From positions 1-64,000 of the forward strand of contig CALDOZ010000022.1 of assembly GCA_937912025.1 (NCBI GenBank): DNA of 64,000 bases, given 5' to 3'. Positions 8,882 through 18,571 of this stretch are shown in pieces. A program made the translations under genes and the position numbers. Origin of the DNA: an uncultured Clostridia bacterium (lineage in GTDB: Bacteria; Bacillota; Clostridia; Christensenellales; Borkfalkiaceae). The number at the start of each line of letters is the position of its first letter. Positions within the stretch are counted from its first letter, which is position 1. The notes under the pieces are model-generated. The model was given only the letters and a program-made list of their open reading frames with translations. It searched no databases and was not told the origin of the DNA.

Positions 8882-9604
8882 ATGAAAGAACAAATTAAAC
8901 TTTTAGTTGAATATCAAGAACTTGATAAAGAAATTAAAAAAATTGACGATGGTATTTTAAAAAGCGAAGAAGCGGTTAAATACTATCAAGCAGGTAAGTT
9001 TTTATCTTCGGTTGCGGATTCGTTAAACGATATTGATAAAAAGGCTCAAAATCTTGTTAATAGATATAACGCCGTTATTGAAGAAATTAAAAAACTTAGC
9101 GTAATAGCAAGCGAGCATCTCGTAGCGCTTGACGAGTGTAAAGATGAAAACGAACTTTCATACATTTCTAAAAAATATAAAGAAAGAATGAACGAAGTTA
9201 GCGCAAAAGAAAACGAACTTAACGCCGTTATTAAAGAAATGGAAGCCGTTAATAAAGAGTTTTCTAAACTTGGCGCTGATAGACGTAAAATGAAAGAACA
9301 ATTCGACGTTTACAAGCCTAAGTTTGAAGAACTTAAAAATTCTAAAAAGGGCGAACGCGACCAAATAAAATTGAAACAAGCAAAAATTGAAAATAGCATT
9401 AGTCCTGAGATTATGGCTAAATATAGCGCTAAACGTAAAGATAAAAAATTCCCGATAGTATTTGGCGTTACTCTTGATAAAAGGGGATCGTATTGTCCCG
9501 CTTGCGGTAGTTCGCTTTCAGTCGTTACAATAAACACTTTAGACGAAGGTAAACTTTGCGAGTGCGATACTTGTAGGGCGATTATTTACGGGTTGACTAA
9601 ATAA
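8882..9604 (+). CDS. Coiled-coil zinc-ribbon protein
   Basis: The first 190 residues are highly charged and predicted to form a long antiparallel coiled coil. A C4 zinc ribbon follows (CPAC, then CECDTC). The architecture matches the HP0958/CT398 family, whose members are proposed to bind RNA or act as secretion or sigma chaperones; the role here is unknown. AGGAG precedes the ATG. It is the usual third member after trmK and nif3. A small CCAAAC/GTTTGG hairpin lies in the preceding gap (8846-8863). Confidence 0.8.
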   Translation: MKEQIKLLVEYQELDKEIKKIDDGILKSEEAVKYYQAGKFLSSVADSLNDIDKKAQNLVNRYNAVIEEIKKLSVIASEHLVALDECKDENELSYISKKYKERMNEVSAKENELNAVIKEMEAVNKEFSKLGADRRKMKEQFDVYKPKFEELKNSKKGERDQIKLKQAKIENSISPEIMAKYSAKRKDKKFPIVFGVTLDKRGSYCPACGSSLSVVTINTLDEGKLCECDTCRAIIYGLTK

Positions 9605-9659
9605 TAAAAGTGTGTTAAATTATACTTAACGTTTTAATTACGAAAGATAGGAGAGATTT

Positions 9660-11345
9660 ATGAAACTCAATTATAAAAGAACTATTTTAGTCGGTTTTGC
9701 CTTCTTTATTATAAGCGCGTTTTGGCAAGCGTACGATTCGTTAGTTCCAATGATGCTTGTAAATAAGTTCGGTTTAGACCAAACTTGGTCGGGCTTTATA
9801 ATGACGCTTGATAACTTCTTAGCGTTGTTTATGCTTCCGTTATTTGGTTCGCTTAGCGATAAAACTAAAACTAAGTACGGAAAAAGAACACCGTATATCG
9901 TCGTTGGCGCGATAGTTGCCGTTATGACTTTCATTGGCTTAACTTTTGCCGATAACGCTCAACTTGCTAACGTTTATAATAACCAAGAAAACGCCGTATT
10001 TATGGAAACTCTTTGGGAAGAAAACGACGAGATTACTAATTTAGAAAAAAATCTTGAAAAGAACGTTGAAGAAAAAGATAAAAAAATAACCGTTCAAGAT
10101 TATATGGCTAAAATTTATCACAATAAAAATTTTAGCGAGTTAAACGATACTGAAAAAGCAAGCCTTAAAACTACTTTTATTGAACTTATCGACAATTCTA
10201 AAGATACTTATGATTACGATAGTAAAAGCAAGGTATATTCACTTTCTCCAGAAGGAAAAACTTCGGCAAACAATATTTACACTAACGTGGTAGTTGCCGC
10301 TCGTTCTGAATACGCTTGGAGTCAAACGGTAGCAAACCCAACTCCGCTTATAGTATTTATCATAATATTATTACTCATTCTTTGCTCAATGGCAACTTTC
10401 CGTTCTCCAGCGGTTGCGTTAATGCCAGACGTTACTATCAAACCGCTTAGGTCTAAAGGTAACGCTATAATTAACCTTATGGGCGCGGCGGGCGGTATTA
10501 TAGTGCTTGTTCTCGGTATGATTTTTGGAACGGGTAACGTTTATAATCAATTAATGTCGTATACCGGTATGGTTATTGCGGTATGCTCGGTTATGATAGT
10601 GGGCTTAGGCATTTTCATTTTCACCGTTAAAGAAGTTAAATGGGCTAAGGAAATGGAAGAAGAAAGCATTAAACTCGGTATTGAAGACAAAGTTGAAGAT
10701 GTTGACGATACAAAAGAAAAACGCAAACTCAGTAAAAGTGAGTTTACGTCGTTACTTCTTATTCTTGCTTCGGTTGCATTATGGTATATGGGTTATAACG
10801 CCGTAACTTCTAAATTCTCTCTTTACGCGTCAACGGTGTTACAACAAGACTATAACTCAACTCTTATTATAGCGCAAGCAGCGGCTATTATTTCGTATAT
10901 TCCGGTTGGTATTATTGCAAGTAAAATTGGTAGAAAGAAATCTATTTTAATAGGTGTAGTTATGCTTGCAACGGCGTTTATTTCGGCAATTTTCGTTACC
11001 GCAAGTTCAAGTATAGTATTTATGTACGTTATTTTCGCTCTTGCCGGTATTGGTTGGGCTACTATAAACGTAAACTCTTTCCCAATGGTAGTAGAACTTA
11101 CAAAGGGTGGCGACGTTGGTAAATACACGGGTTATTATTATACCGCGTCAATGGCGGCGCAAGCAATAACCCCAACGTTATCCGGTGTGTTTATGGATAG
11201 TTTTGGAACAATGAAAGTATTGTTCCCATACGCAGCAATCTTCGTTGCGCTTGCTTTCGTTACGATGTTCTTTGTTAAACACGGTGATAGCGTACCTACA
11301 AACGAAGGTAAAAAAGGTCTTGAAAGTTTTGACGTAGGCGACTAA
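9660..11345 (+). CDS. MFS transporter (SLC45/GPH-like) with a large inserted domain
   Basis: This is a major facilitator superfamily carrier of 561 residues. The N-terminal half has SDKTKTKYGKRTPYIV, the MFS loop motif, and AVALMPDVTIKPLRSKGNA resembles sugar carriers of the SLC45/GPH type. Residues about 98-220 form a hydrophilic, Asn/Lys/Glu-rich stretch between membrane segments, which should face outside. That makes the protein about 120 residues longer than usual. AGGAG precedes the ATG. The substrate cannot be deduced. Confidence 0.78.
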   Translation: MKLNYKRTILVGFAFFIISAFWQAYDSLVPMMLVNKFGLDQTWSGFIMTLDNFLALFMLPLFGSLSDKTKTKYGKRTPYIVVGAIVAVMTFIGLTFADNAQLANVYNNQENAVFMETLWEENDEITNLEKNLEKNVEEKDKKITVQDYMAKIYHNKNFSELNDTEKASLKTTFIELIDNSKDTYDYDSKSKVYSLSPEGKTSANNIYTNVVVAARSEYAWSQTVANPTPLIVFIIILLLILCSMATFRSPAVALMPDVTIKPLRSKGNAIINLMGAAGGIIVLVLGMIFGTGNVYNQLMSYTGMVIAVCSVMIVGLGIFIFTVKEVKWAKEMEEESIKLGIEDKVEDVDDTKEKRKLSKSEFTSLLLILASVALWYMGYNAVTSKFSLYASTVLQQDYNSTLIIAQAAAIISYIPVGIIASKIGRKKSILIGVVMLATAFISAIFVTASSSIVFMYVIFALAGIGWATINVNSFPMVVELTKGGDVGKYTGYYYTASMAAQAITPTLSGVFMDSFGTMKVLFPYAAIFVALAFVTMFFVKHGDSVPTNEGKKGLESFDVGD

Positions 11346-11381
11346 AAATTAAAAACGATTTAGCGATTAATAATCGATAGA

Positions 11382-11897
11382 TTAATAAAATAATTTAAGT
11401 AAATTACAACATATTACTGTTGATAGAAAAGTGGCGAAAAGCGATATTATAATTGCTTTAGTCGCTTTTTTATTTTTGCATTTTGATAAATATACCGCCG
11501 AAATATAAAATACTGTTTCACTCGAACCGTATATAGTGCTTGCGCAAATTGATAGATAACTATCAACGCCGTACTTAGAGTAAATTTCACTTAAAAGCGA
11601 TAAACTTCCGCTACCTGAAAAAGGTTTTAATATAATAAGTTTAGTAAGTTCTTTAGGCACTCCTAAAATTTCTACAATGGGTGATAAAAGGTTAATAAAA
11701 ACTGAAGAAAGTCCGCTAATTTCAAAAATTTCGCACATTAAAAAAATTGCTATAATATACGGGAATAGCGATATAACTAGCGGAACTGCCTCGCTTGCAC
11801 CTTTGACAAAACAATCGTAAACGTTTACTTTTTTTAGTATGCAATAAACTATTAAAGCAATAAGTAAAACGGGAATAGCGTAACTAACTATAATCAT
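11382..11897 (-). CDS. spmB: Spore maturation protein B
   Basis: This is a small membrane protein of the nucleoside-recognition/Gate family. In B. subtilis SpmA and SpmB are needed for full spore-core dehydration. The signature LKPFSGSGSLSLLSEIYSKY and the segment ASTIYGSSETVFYISAVY fit SpmB, and 171 residues match the family. Its start overlaps the end of spmA by 4 bases, so the two are translationally coupled. Confidence 0.9.
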   Translation of the reverse strand: MIIVSYAIPVLLIALIVYCILKKVNVYDCFVKGASEAVPLVISLFPYIIAIFLMCEIFEISGLSSVFINLLSPIVEILGVPKELTKLIILKPFSGSGSLSLLSEIYSKYGVDSYLSICASTIYGSSETVFYISAVYLSKCKNKKATKAIIISLFATFLSTVICCNLLKLFY

Positions 11898-12433
11898 TTA
11901 AACACGCTCGTCAATAAAATCCCAGCGCCCGTTGATACGGCGGTGGTTAAAAGGGTGGGTAAAAATATTTGGTGGGGCGTAGCGCTTCCAAACTGAGATG
12001 CAAGCGCCATAACTGTAAGCGGAAATATTTGTATGCTCGTTGCAGTTATTACAAATAGCATATTTTTAGCGTACTCGTTACCGTCGGCATCTAATAAACT
12101 CATAGCGTTTATTCCAGACGGCGTTGCAACTCCGCCCAATCCTAAAAGGTTAGCGGATAGGTTAATTGAAATTTCGTTAATGGCTTTTTTATTATCCGTT
12201 TTAAATAGTTTGCGTATAACGGGCTTTAATAAGTTAGAAATTTTGTCCGACAGTTTGCTTTCGTTAAGCAAGTTTGTAAAACCAAGCCATATTCCGTAAA
12301 CAGCAAGTAGCGACGTAGATAAAGTTATCGCTTTACTACCTGCCGTTGAAAAGGACGGTATCACCGACGACGGCGAAAAAATAGTGGTAACTAAAATTGA
12401 AAGTATTAAAATTATCGTAAAAATGGCGTTCAT
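11894..12433 (-). CDS. spmA: Spore maturation protein A
   Basis: This is the partner of SpmB, a membrane protein of 179 residues with a Gate domain. Key features are an N-terminal membrane anchor, SLLAVYGIWLGFTNLL, and the hallmark NLLGLGGVATPSGINAM around residue 95. The pair acts late in sporulation in Bacillus. Its presence supports a spore-forming host. It is divergent from metG. Confidence 0.9.
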   Translation of the reverse strand: MNAIFTIILILSILVTTIFSPSSVIPSFSTAGSKAITLSTSLLAVYGIWLGFTNLLNESKLSDKISNLLKPVIRKLFKTDNKKAINEISINLSANLLGLGGVATPSGINAMSLLDADGNEYAKNMLFVITATSIQIFPLTVMALASQFGSATPHQIFLPTLLTTAVSTGAGILLTSVFK

Positions 12434-12477
12434 AGTAAATGTTACTATCTAAGTAGCGTTTTTATGCGTTTAAGGTG

Positions 12478-12506
12478 TAGACATTTTTTAATTAATGTGT
12501 TAAAAT
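12478..12506 (+). promoter_or_regulatory. Promoter of metG-tatD
   Basis: TAGACA (12478-12483), 17 bp, TAAAAT (12501-12506), with an extended -10 TG just before it (GTGTTAAAATAG). The leader is too short to hold a T-box. Confidence 0.6.
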
Positions 12507-12559
12507 AGTTTAAAGTTTATAAAAGAATTTTATAAAATTCATTCGTTAAGGAGAAATTT

Positions 12560-14545
12560 ATGGACAAAAATACTTTTTATATTACCACCCCTATATATTA
12601 TCCAAGTGGTAACTGGCATATCGGACATTGTTATACTACCGTAGTTTGCGACGCATTGGCTAGATTTAACCGAATGCTTAAAAAAGACGTATTCTTTTTA
12701 ACGGGTACTGACGAGCACGGTCAAAAAATTGAAAAAAAGGCGCAAGAGAAAGGTCTTACCCCTATTGAGTTTATAAATCCGCTTGTTGACGGGCTTAAAC
12801 AAATTTGGAAAGACTTAGACGTGTCGTACGACAAGTTTATTCGTACTACCGATGATTATCACGTTAAAAGCGTTCAAAAAATATTTAAACAACTTTACGA
12901 TAAAGGCGAAATTTATAAGTCTGAATACGAAGGTTGGTATTGCACGCCTTGTGAATCGTTCTGGACGGAATCGCAACTTGTTGATGGTAAATGCCCAGAC
13001 TGTGGTAGAGCAGTTCAAAAGGGTAAAGAAGAAAGTTATTTCTTCCGCCTTTCAAAGTACGCTGATAAAATTATAAAACTTTATCAAGATAACCCTGATT
13101 TTTTACAACCAAAATCACGCGTTAACGAAATGATAAATAACTTTATAAAACCTGGTCTTCAAGACTTATGCGTTTCGCGTACTACTATAAATTGGGGTAT
13201 TCCAGTTACGTTTGACGAAAAACACACCGTTTACGTTTGGGTAGATGCGCTTACTAACTATATTACGGCGCTTGGCTATGGCTCTAACGATGATAGTTTG
13301 TATCGCAAATATTGGCCTGCAAACTTGCAAATGGTAGGTAAAGAAATAGTAAGATTTCATACTATTATTTGGCCTGCAATGCTTATGGCGTTAGATATTC
13401 CCGTATCTAAACAAGTTTATGGTCACGGCTGGCTTTTAATTGGCGGAGATAAACTTAGTAAAAGTAAGGGTGAAAACATAAAAACTGAAATTACCGACCC
13501 TCAAGAACTTGTTGACCGCTACGGCTCTGACGCGCTTAGATATTTCCTTTTAAGAGAAATTCCGTTTGGTAACGACGGTGTTTACACTAACGAAAGTTTA
13601 TTAAAGCGTATAAACGGCGACCTTTCAAACGACCTTGGCAATTTAGTTTCAAGAACTACCGCTATGATAAATCAATATTTTGGCGGAATTTTACCTTCAA
13701 GTGAAGAATATACCGACCTTGATAACGAAGTTATAGCGCTTGCAAACGCTACATTTGATAATGTTAAAAAATATATCGACCTTATTGACGTACCGTCTGC
13801 TTTAGGCGAAGTATTTAAACTTATTCAACGCGCTAACAAGTATATTGACGAAACTGAGCCTTGGAAAATTTCTAAAATTCCTGAAATGAAAGGCCGTTTA
13901 GCAACGGTTATGTACGTTTTATCAGAGTGCATTAGAATTAGCGCCATTATGCTTAAACCATTTATAACTAAAGCGCCTAACAAAATTCTTGCGTTATTTG
14001 GTATTGACGGAGAGAATGAAAAGTACTTTGATAACGTTACTTTCGGAGTTTTAAAGGGTGGTATAGCGGTTGAAAAAGCGCAACCTATCTTCCCAAGAAT
14101 TGACGTTAAAAAAGAAATTGCCGAAATTGAAAAGATGATGACTGAACGTCATAAGGCGCAAAAAACAAAAGAAAAAGAAGAACAAAAAAAGGTTGAAAAA
14201 ATGCAAGAAAGTCAAAAGAAAGAACAAATTACTATCGACGAGTTTTTTAAAACTGAACTTAAAGTTGCAGTTGTAAAAACTTGTGAAAAGGTAGAAAAAT
14301 CTTCTAAATTATTAAAACTTACTCTTGACCTTGGCGACGAAGAAAGAACGGTTGCTTCAGGGCTTCAAAAGTACTATAAGCCTGAAGATCTTATTGGTAA
14401 AAAAGTTATTTTAGTTGCTAACTTAAAGCCTGCTAAACTTTGCGGTATTGAGTCGCAAGGAATGGTGCTTTGCGCTGAACACGGCGATAAAGTAGTAATC
14501 ATAACTCCGGACGGAGATCTTCCTGCCGGTTCTATCGTAAGTTAA
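12560..14545 (+). CDS. metG: Methionyl-tRNA synthetase
   Basis: This class I synthetase charges initiator and elongator tRNA-Met. It has the WHIGH signature at residues 19-23, zinc-knuckle cysteines (CTPC, CPDC) near 127-147, and KLSKS at 298-302. A C-terminal EMAPII/Trbp-like tRNA-binding domain begins near residue 560 (TIDEFFKTELKVA, GIESQGMVLCAE), joined by a Lys/Glu-rich linker. The 661 residues are normal for this dimeric form. AAGGAG precedes the ATG. tatD starts on its stop codon. Confidence 0.97.
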   Translation: MDKNTFYITTPIYYPSGNWHIGHCYTTVVCDALARFNRMLKKDVFFLTGTDEHGQKIEKKAQEKGLTPIEFINPLVDGLKQIWKDLDVSYDKFIRTTDDYHVKSVQKIFKQLYDKGEIYKSEYEGWYCTPCESFWTESQLVDGKCPDCGRAVQKGKEESYFFRLSKYADKIIKLYQDNPDFLQPKSRVNEMINNFIKPGLQDLCVSRTTINWGIPVTFDEKHTVYVWVDALTNYITALGYGSNDDSLYRKYWPANLQMVGKEIVRFHTIIWPAMLMALDIPVSKQVYGHGWLLIGGDKLSKSKGENIKTEITDPQELVDRYGSDALRYFLLREIPFGNDGVYTNESLLKRINGDLSNDLGNLVSRTTAMINQYFGGILPSSEEYTDLDNEVIALANATFDNVKKYIDLIDVPSALGEVFKLIQRANKYIDETEPWKISKIPEMKGRLATVMYVLSECIRISAIMLKPFITKAPNKILALFGIDGENEKYFDNVTFGVLKGGIAVEKAQPIFPRIDVKKEIAEIEKMMTERHKAQKTKEKEEQKKVEKMQESQKKEQITIDEFFKTELKVAVVKTCEKVEKSSKLLKLTLDLGDEERTVASGLQKYYKPEDLIGKKVILVANLKPAKLCGIESQGMVLCAEHGDKVVIITPDGDLPAGSIVS

Positions 14546-15315
14546 TGTTTATTGATACTCACGTTCATTTAACGGACAAAACGTACTTAGAAAATTTTAA
14601 CGAAGTACGAAATAGATATTTGGGCGCTGGCGTAGGTAAAGTTATAACGGTAGGGTATAACACTAGTTCAAGCGTAAACGGTAAAAATCTTGCCGATAAG
14701 TTTAACGAAGTGTATTTTGCCGTTGGTATTCACCCGAGCGACGTTAGAGAGTTGTCGGGTGATAATTTAGCCACTTTAAAAGAGTTGGCAAGTCATAAAA
14801 AATGCGTTGCAATAGGCGAAATTGGGCTTGATTATCATTACGACGGGTACGTTAAAGAAGAACAAGTTAGCGCGTTTATAACGCAATTAAACGTCGCTAG
14901 CGAGTTAAATCTTCCTGTAATTATCCATTCAAGAGACGCGTGTTTTGAAACGGTTAAAATTTTAAAAGAACATAAAAACCTTTTAAAAAACGGATTTTTA
15001 ATGCATTGTTATAGCGAAAGCGCACAAACGGCAAAAGAATTACTTCCGCTTGGAGCGTATTTTGCATTCGGCGGAGCAATAACGTTTAAAAACGCTAAAA
15101 AGCAAGATATTATAAAGGGTATTCCCATAGATAGATTGCTTGCTGAAACAGATTGTCCGTACCTTACCCCCGTACCTCATCGCGGAGAGATAAACGAGCC
15201 TAAAAACGTCGTTTACGTTTATGAGTTTATGGCTCAAACGCTTGGCGTTTCGGTTGAAAAATTAAAAGCCGAATTTATAAAAAACTCGGCAACGTTATTT
15301 AAAAAATTTAATTAA
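14545..15315 (+). CDS. tatD: TatD-family metal-dependent hydrolase
   Basis: TatD proteins are TIM-barrel nucleases with 3'-5' exonuclease activity on DNA. Metal ligands are visible: DTHVHL (residues 3-8), GEIGLDYH, the His of IHSRDA, the His of MHCYSES, and Asp in ETDCPYLTP. The gene overlaps the metG stop by one base (TAATG). The metG-tatD-ksgA order is standard in Bacillota. Confidence 0.94.
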   Translation: MFIDTHVHLTDKTYLENFNEVRNRYLGAGVGKVITVGYNTSSSVNGKNLADKFNEVYFAVGIHPSDVRELSGDNLATLKELASHKKCVAIGEIGLDYHYDGYVKEEQVSAFITQLNVASELNLPVIIHSRDACFETVKILKEHKNLLKNGFLMHCYSESAQTAKELLPLGAYFAFGGAITFKNAKKQDIIKGIPIDRLLAETDCPYLTPVPHRGEINEPKNVVYVYEFMAQTLGVSVEKLKAEFIKNSATLFKKFN

Positions 15316-15323
15316 TTATGTAC

Positions 15324-15346
15324 TACCGAACGTCAAATGTTCGGTA
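15324..15346 (+). terminator. Hairpin after tatD
   Basis: TACCGAAC and GTTCGGTA form a perfect 8-bp stem with a 7-base loop. Only TTATCGTT follows, so it may be a weak terminator or attenuator ahead of ksgA. Confidence 0.5.
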
Positions 15347-15436
15347 TTATCGTTAGTTAGGCGTAATACGAGTTGCTATTAAAAAATAGCACTTTCGCTA
15401 CGCTAATAGTATTTGTTATTTATAAGGAAAATATTT

Positions 15437-16255
15437 ATGGACGTAAAAAAAATTTTACGCGATAAAAATTTTAAATTTGAAAAAAAGTACGGTCAAAACT
15501 TTTTAACCGACGACACGTTACTTGGTAGAATAGTTGAAAAAGCGGGCGTTAATAAACAAACGGTTGCCGTTGAAATTGGCGTTGGCGCTGGTACTTTAAC
15601 TGCTCAAACGGCAATGCGCGTTAAAAAAGTATACGGTTTTGAAATTGATACTTCGCTTAAACCTATTTTATCTCAAACGCTTGCTGAGTTTAATAACGTT
15701 GAAATTATTTATAAAGATATTATGAAAATTTCCGCAAGCGAACTTGAAGAAATGATAGGTGAAAATTATACCGTAATAGCAAACCTTCCGTACTACATTA
15801 CTTCGCCTATAATAATGTTTTTTATAGAGCAAGCAACTAAGTGCGATAGTATAGTCGTTACCGTCCAAAAAGAAGTGGCTGAAAGAATTTGTTCTAAACC
15901 GTCATCGTCCGATTACGGAAGTATAACGGTAGCGGTTAACGCCGTTGCCGATGCTGAAATTATTGAGTATATTGGTAGAGAAAAATTTTTACCACCGCCA
16001 AACGTTGATTCCGCCGTCGTTAAAATAGATATAAATCGCAATAAATATAATATAGAAGATATTGCTAAGTTTAAAAAACTCGTGCGTTCGGCATTTATTA
16101 TGAAAAGAAAAACGCTCGTTAATAACCTTATAAAATCATACGGAATAGACCGTCAAAAATGTGAAGAACTTTTAACGGCGATTGGCGTTGACGTTAACGC
16201 TCGCGCTGAAAATTTAAGCGCGGAAGATTTTATAGAGTTATCAAAATTGCTTTAA
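15437..16255 (+). CDS. ksgA: 16S rRNA dimethyladenosine transferase
   Basis: KsgA dimethylates two adjacent adenosines near the 3' end of 16S rRNA during 30S assembly. It shows KKYGQNFLTD near the N-terminus, the SAM motif VEIGVGAGTLTAQ, the catalytic NLPYYITSP, and the C-terminal RAENLSAEDF. The length of 272 residues is normal. I placed the start at ATG 15437 because AAGGA lies 10 bases upstream; the open frame extends to a TTG at 15413 without a ribosome site. Confidence 0.95.
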   Translation: MDVKKILRDKNFKFEKKYGQNFLTDDTLLGRIVEKAGVNKQTVAVEIGVGAGTLTAQTAMRVKKVYGFEIDTSLKPILSQTLAEFNNVEIIYKDIMKISASELEEMIGENYTVIANLPYYITSPIIMFFIEQATKCDSIVVTVQKEVAERICSKPSSSDYGSITVAVNAVADAEIIEYIGREKFLPPPNVDSAVVKIDINRNKYNIEDIAKFKKLVRSAFIMKRKTLVNNLIKSYGIDRQKCEELLTAIGVDVNARAENLSAEDFIELSKLL

Positions 16256-16297
16256 CTTGTATTAAAAATAGTAATTTTATAAGAAATTTATGTTTAT

Positions 16298-16327
16298 ATT
16301 AGGCAATTAAATAGGCAAATGCCTAAT
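16298..16327 (+). terminator. Probable terminator of ksgA
   Basis: ATTAGGCA and TGCCTAAT pair across a 14-base loop that contains a second AGGCA, so two alternative hairpins exist. TTTTGCATTATTTT follows. Confidence 0.5.
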
Positions 16328-16477
16328 TTTGCATTATTTTTAAAAAGTTGCGACAAATAAAACAAAATATGTTAAAATAGTTATAAAGTAAGTAAGTTTA
16401 ATTTTTAAAAAGTTGATATAAATAATTATTTTTACTTGCTTAACCTAAATATTTAAAATTAGATTATTAGGAGTTTT

Positions 16478-17344
16478 ATGTACGCTATATTTACAGATAC
16501 AGATAACGACGTAACACCAGAAATCGCCAAAGAATACGGTTATAACATTATAAGTATGCCATATACCGTTGGCGATAAAGACGTTTATCCTTATGAAGAT
16601 TTTAAAGAGTTTGATGAAAAAACTTTTTATAATATGTTAAGGGGTGGTACAATCCCTAAAACAACGGCGCTTAATCCTGAACAATATATAAATTATTTCG
16701 AGCCTTTCTTTAAAGAAGGTAAAGATATTTTATACGTTCATTTTTCTCAAGCGCTTAGCGGAACTTTTTCTGCTATGCACAAGGCTGTTGACGAACTTAA
16801 AGAAAAATACCCTGAAAGAAAGTTTTACACGGTAGACACTATGGGTATAAGTATTTTAGGTTTAATTATGGTACGCAAGGCTGGTGAAATGTACCGCGAT
16901 GGTAAATCGCCTGAAGAAATTATTAAATGGGTAGAAGATAATAGAATGAATTACTCTATCTATTTGTATGCAGACGATCTTAACTTCTTTGCTCGTAGCG
17001 GTAGAATAAGCAATTTTTCAGCAATAATGGGAAGTTTACTTGGTCTTCACCCAATTATCCACATTAACCGTGACGGTAAAATGCTTTCACTTATGAAATG
17101 CCGTGGTAAAAAGGGTACTATTAAAAAAATAGTTGACCTTGTTGAAGAAAATCACGACGATATAACTAATAATAAAGTTATAATCGGTCATTGCGACGCT
17201 ATTGACGACGCTAACTACTTAATAGGCTTACTTAAAGAAAAATTTGGCGAAATTGACGTTGAACTTGTTAAAGTAAATCCAACGGCTGGCGCTCATTGCG
17301 GTCCGTCAAGTATGGGTATTGCTTTCCGTTCTAAAGGAAGATAA
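16478..17344 (+). CDS. DegV-family fatty-acid-binding protein
   Basis: DegV (FakB) proteins bind one fatty acid and present it to fatty acid kinase. This 288-residue member has the two-domain layout: YVHFSQALSGTFSAM with the lipid-contacting Ser/Thr, YTVDTMGISIL, LNFFARSGRIS, and the C-terminal AHCGPSSMGIAF. The N-terminal motif normally reads DSTSD and is DTDND here, a slight departure. AGGAG precedes the ATG. FakA is not in this window. Confidence 0.9.
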   Translation: MYAIFTDTDNDVTPEIAKEYGYNIISMPYTVGDKDVYPYEDFKEFDEKTFYNMLRGGTIPKTTALNPEQYINYFEPFFKEGKDILYVHFSQALSGTFSAMHKAVDELKEKYPERKFYTVDTMGISILGLIMVRKAGEMYRDGKSPEEIIKWVEDNRMNYSIYLYADDLNFFARSGRISNFSAIMGSLLGLHPIIHINRDGKMLSLMKCRGKKGTIKKIVDLVEENHDDITNNKVIIGHCDAIDDANYLIGLLKEKFGEIDVELVKVNPTAGAHCGPSSMGIAFRSKGR

Positions 17345-17375
17345 TATTACTAATAATTTTGTACGAAGGTAAATT

Positions 17376-18500
17376 ATGATAGAAATACGTCAAGTAAAAA
17401 CACGAAAAGAAATAAAAGAATTTATCGAATTTCCACTTAATCTTTATAAAAATAACGAGTTTTTTGTTCCGCCTTTATATGGTGACGAAAAGGCAATGTT
17501 TAAACCTAATTACAACTACTATGACCAAGCCGAAGCAGTTTTTTATAATGCTTATCGCGACGGTGTAATGGTTGGTAGAATTCAAGGTATTTTGCAATTG
17601 GCCGCTAACAAAAAATGGAATCAAAAACGCGTAAGATTTACCCGTTTTGATAGTATTGACGACCAAGAAGTTGCAAATGCATTATTTAAGGCCGTTGAAG
17701 ATTGGGCTAAAGAAAAAGGAATGGAAGAAGTTGTAGGACCTCTTGGCTTTTCAGACCAAGAGCGTGAAGGCTTACTTATTGATGGGTTTAACGAACTTTC
17801 TACTTTTGAAGAACAGTATAACTATCCGTACTATCAAAAACTTATTGAAAATTTAGGTTACGAGAAAGAAGTTGATTGGGTTGAGCGTCAATTACGCGCA
17901 CCTGAAAAACTTGACGAGCGTTTAGAGCGTATTAGCGGTATGATGCTTGATAAGTATAAACTCAAAATCGTAACGGTTAATAATATTAATAAATTTCTTA
18001 AAGAATACGGCGATGCGTTTTTTGATATTGCTGAAAAAACTTACGCAGGCTTATATCAAACCGTTCCGTTTACCGATTCTATTAAGAAGCAACTTATTGA
18101 TAGTTTTAAACTTGTTATAAACCCTAAATTCGTTATAGTTATAGTTGACGAGAATAATAAGGTTGTATGCTTTGGTTTTGCTATACCGTCGCTTTCTAAA
18201 GCAGTGCAAAAATCGGGCGGACGTTTAACGCTTCCTACTATTTTTAGAATTTTAAAGGCTGTTAAAAACCCTGAAATCGTTGACCTTGCTATGATAGGCG
18301 TTCTTCCTGAATACGCAATGAAAGGCGTTAGTAGCGCGCTTATAGCGTACGTTCAAAAAGCGCTTATTGAAACTGACGTTAAGTATTGCGAAACTAACTT
18401 AAATCTTGAAGATAACGTAAAAATTCAAAACCAATGGAAGAATTTTGATGCAAGACTTCATAAACGCCGTCGTTCATTTGTAAAAAAATTAGATAAATAA
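17376..18500 (+). CDS. GNAT-superfamily protein, YghO-like
   Basis: This 374-residue protein belongs to a family of long GNAT-fold proteins without a characterised substrate. The N-terminal region (KEFIEFPLNLYKNNEFFVPPL) and GPLGFSDQEREGLLIDGF are hallmarks I recognise from that family. The C-terminal half has an acyl-CoA-fold stretch (IGVLPEYAMKGVSSALI). It follows the DegV gene by 31 bases and is probably co-transcribed. A link to lipid or acyl metabolism is inference from that neighbour. Confidence 0.65.
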   Translation: MIEIRQVKTRKEIKEFIEFPLNLYKNNEFFVPPLYGDEKAMFKPNYNYYDQAEAVFYNAYRDGVMVGRIQGILQLAANKKWNQKRVRFTRFDSIDDQEVANALFKAVEDWAKEKGMEEVVGPLGFSDQEREGLLIDGFNELSTFEEQYNYPYYQKLIENLGYEKEVDWVERQLRAPEKLDERLERISGMMLDKYKLKIVTVNNINKFLKEYGDAFFDIAEKTYAGLYQTVPFTDSIKKQLIDSFKLVINPKFVIVIVDENNKVVCFGFAIPSLSKAVQKSGGRLTLPTIFRILKAVKNPEIVDLAMIGVLPEYAMKGVSSALIAYVQKALIETDVKYCETNLNLEDNVKIQNQWKNFDARLHKRRRSFVKKLDK

Positions 18501-18537
18501 AAAAACTCGCTTGCAAAATAAGGCAAGCGAGTTTTTT
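18501..18537 (+). terminator. Terminator after the GNAT gene (first of a repeated pair)
   Basis: ACTCGCTTGC pairs with GCAAGCGAGT and a T6 run follows. A near-identical copy sits at 19117-19150. Confidence 0.9.
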
Positions 18538-18571
18538 GTAAATATTTTATATGTTAACTGTTGCTAAAATG

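Noticed and set aside
11340..11400. Strong terminator between the MFS gene and spmB
   Set aside because: Only a weak CGATT/AATCG hairpin is present and no T-run follows.
12434..12559. T-box riboswitch ahead of metG
   Set aside because: The leader after the promoter is only about 50 nt and lacks the T-box sequence and specifier stem.
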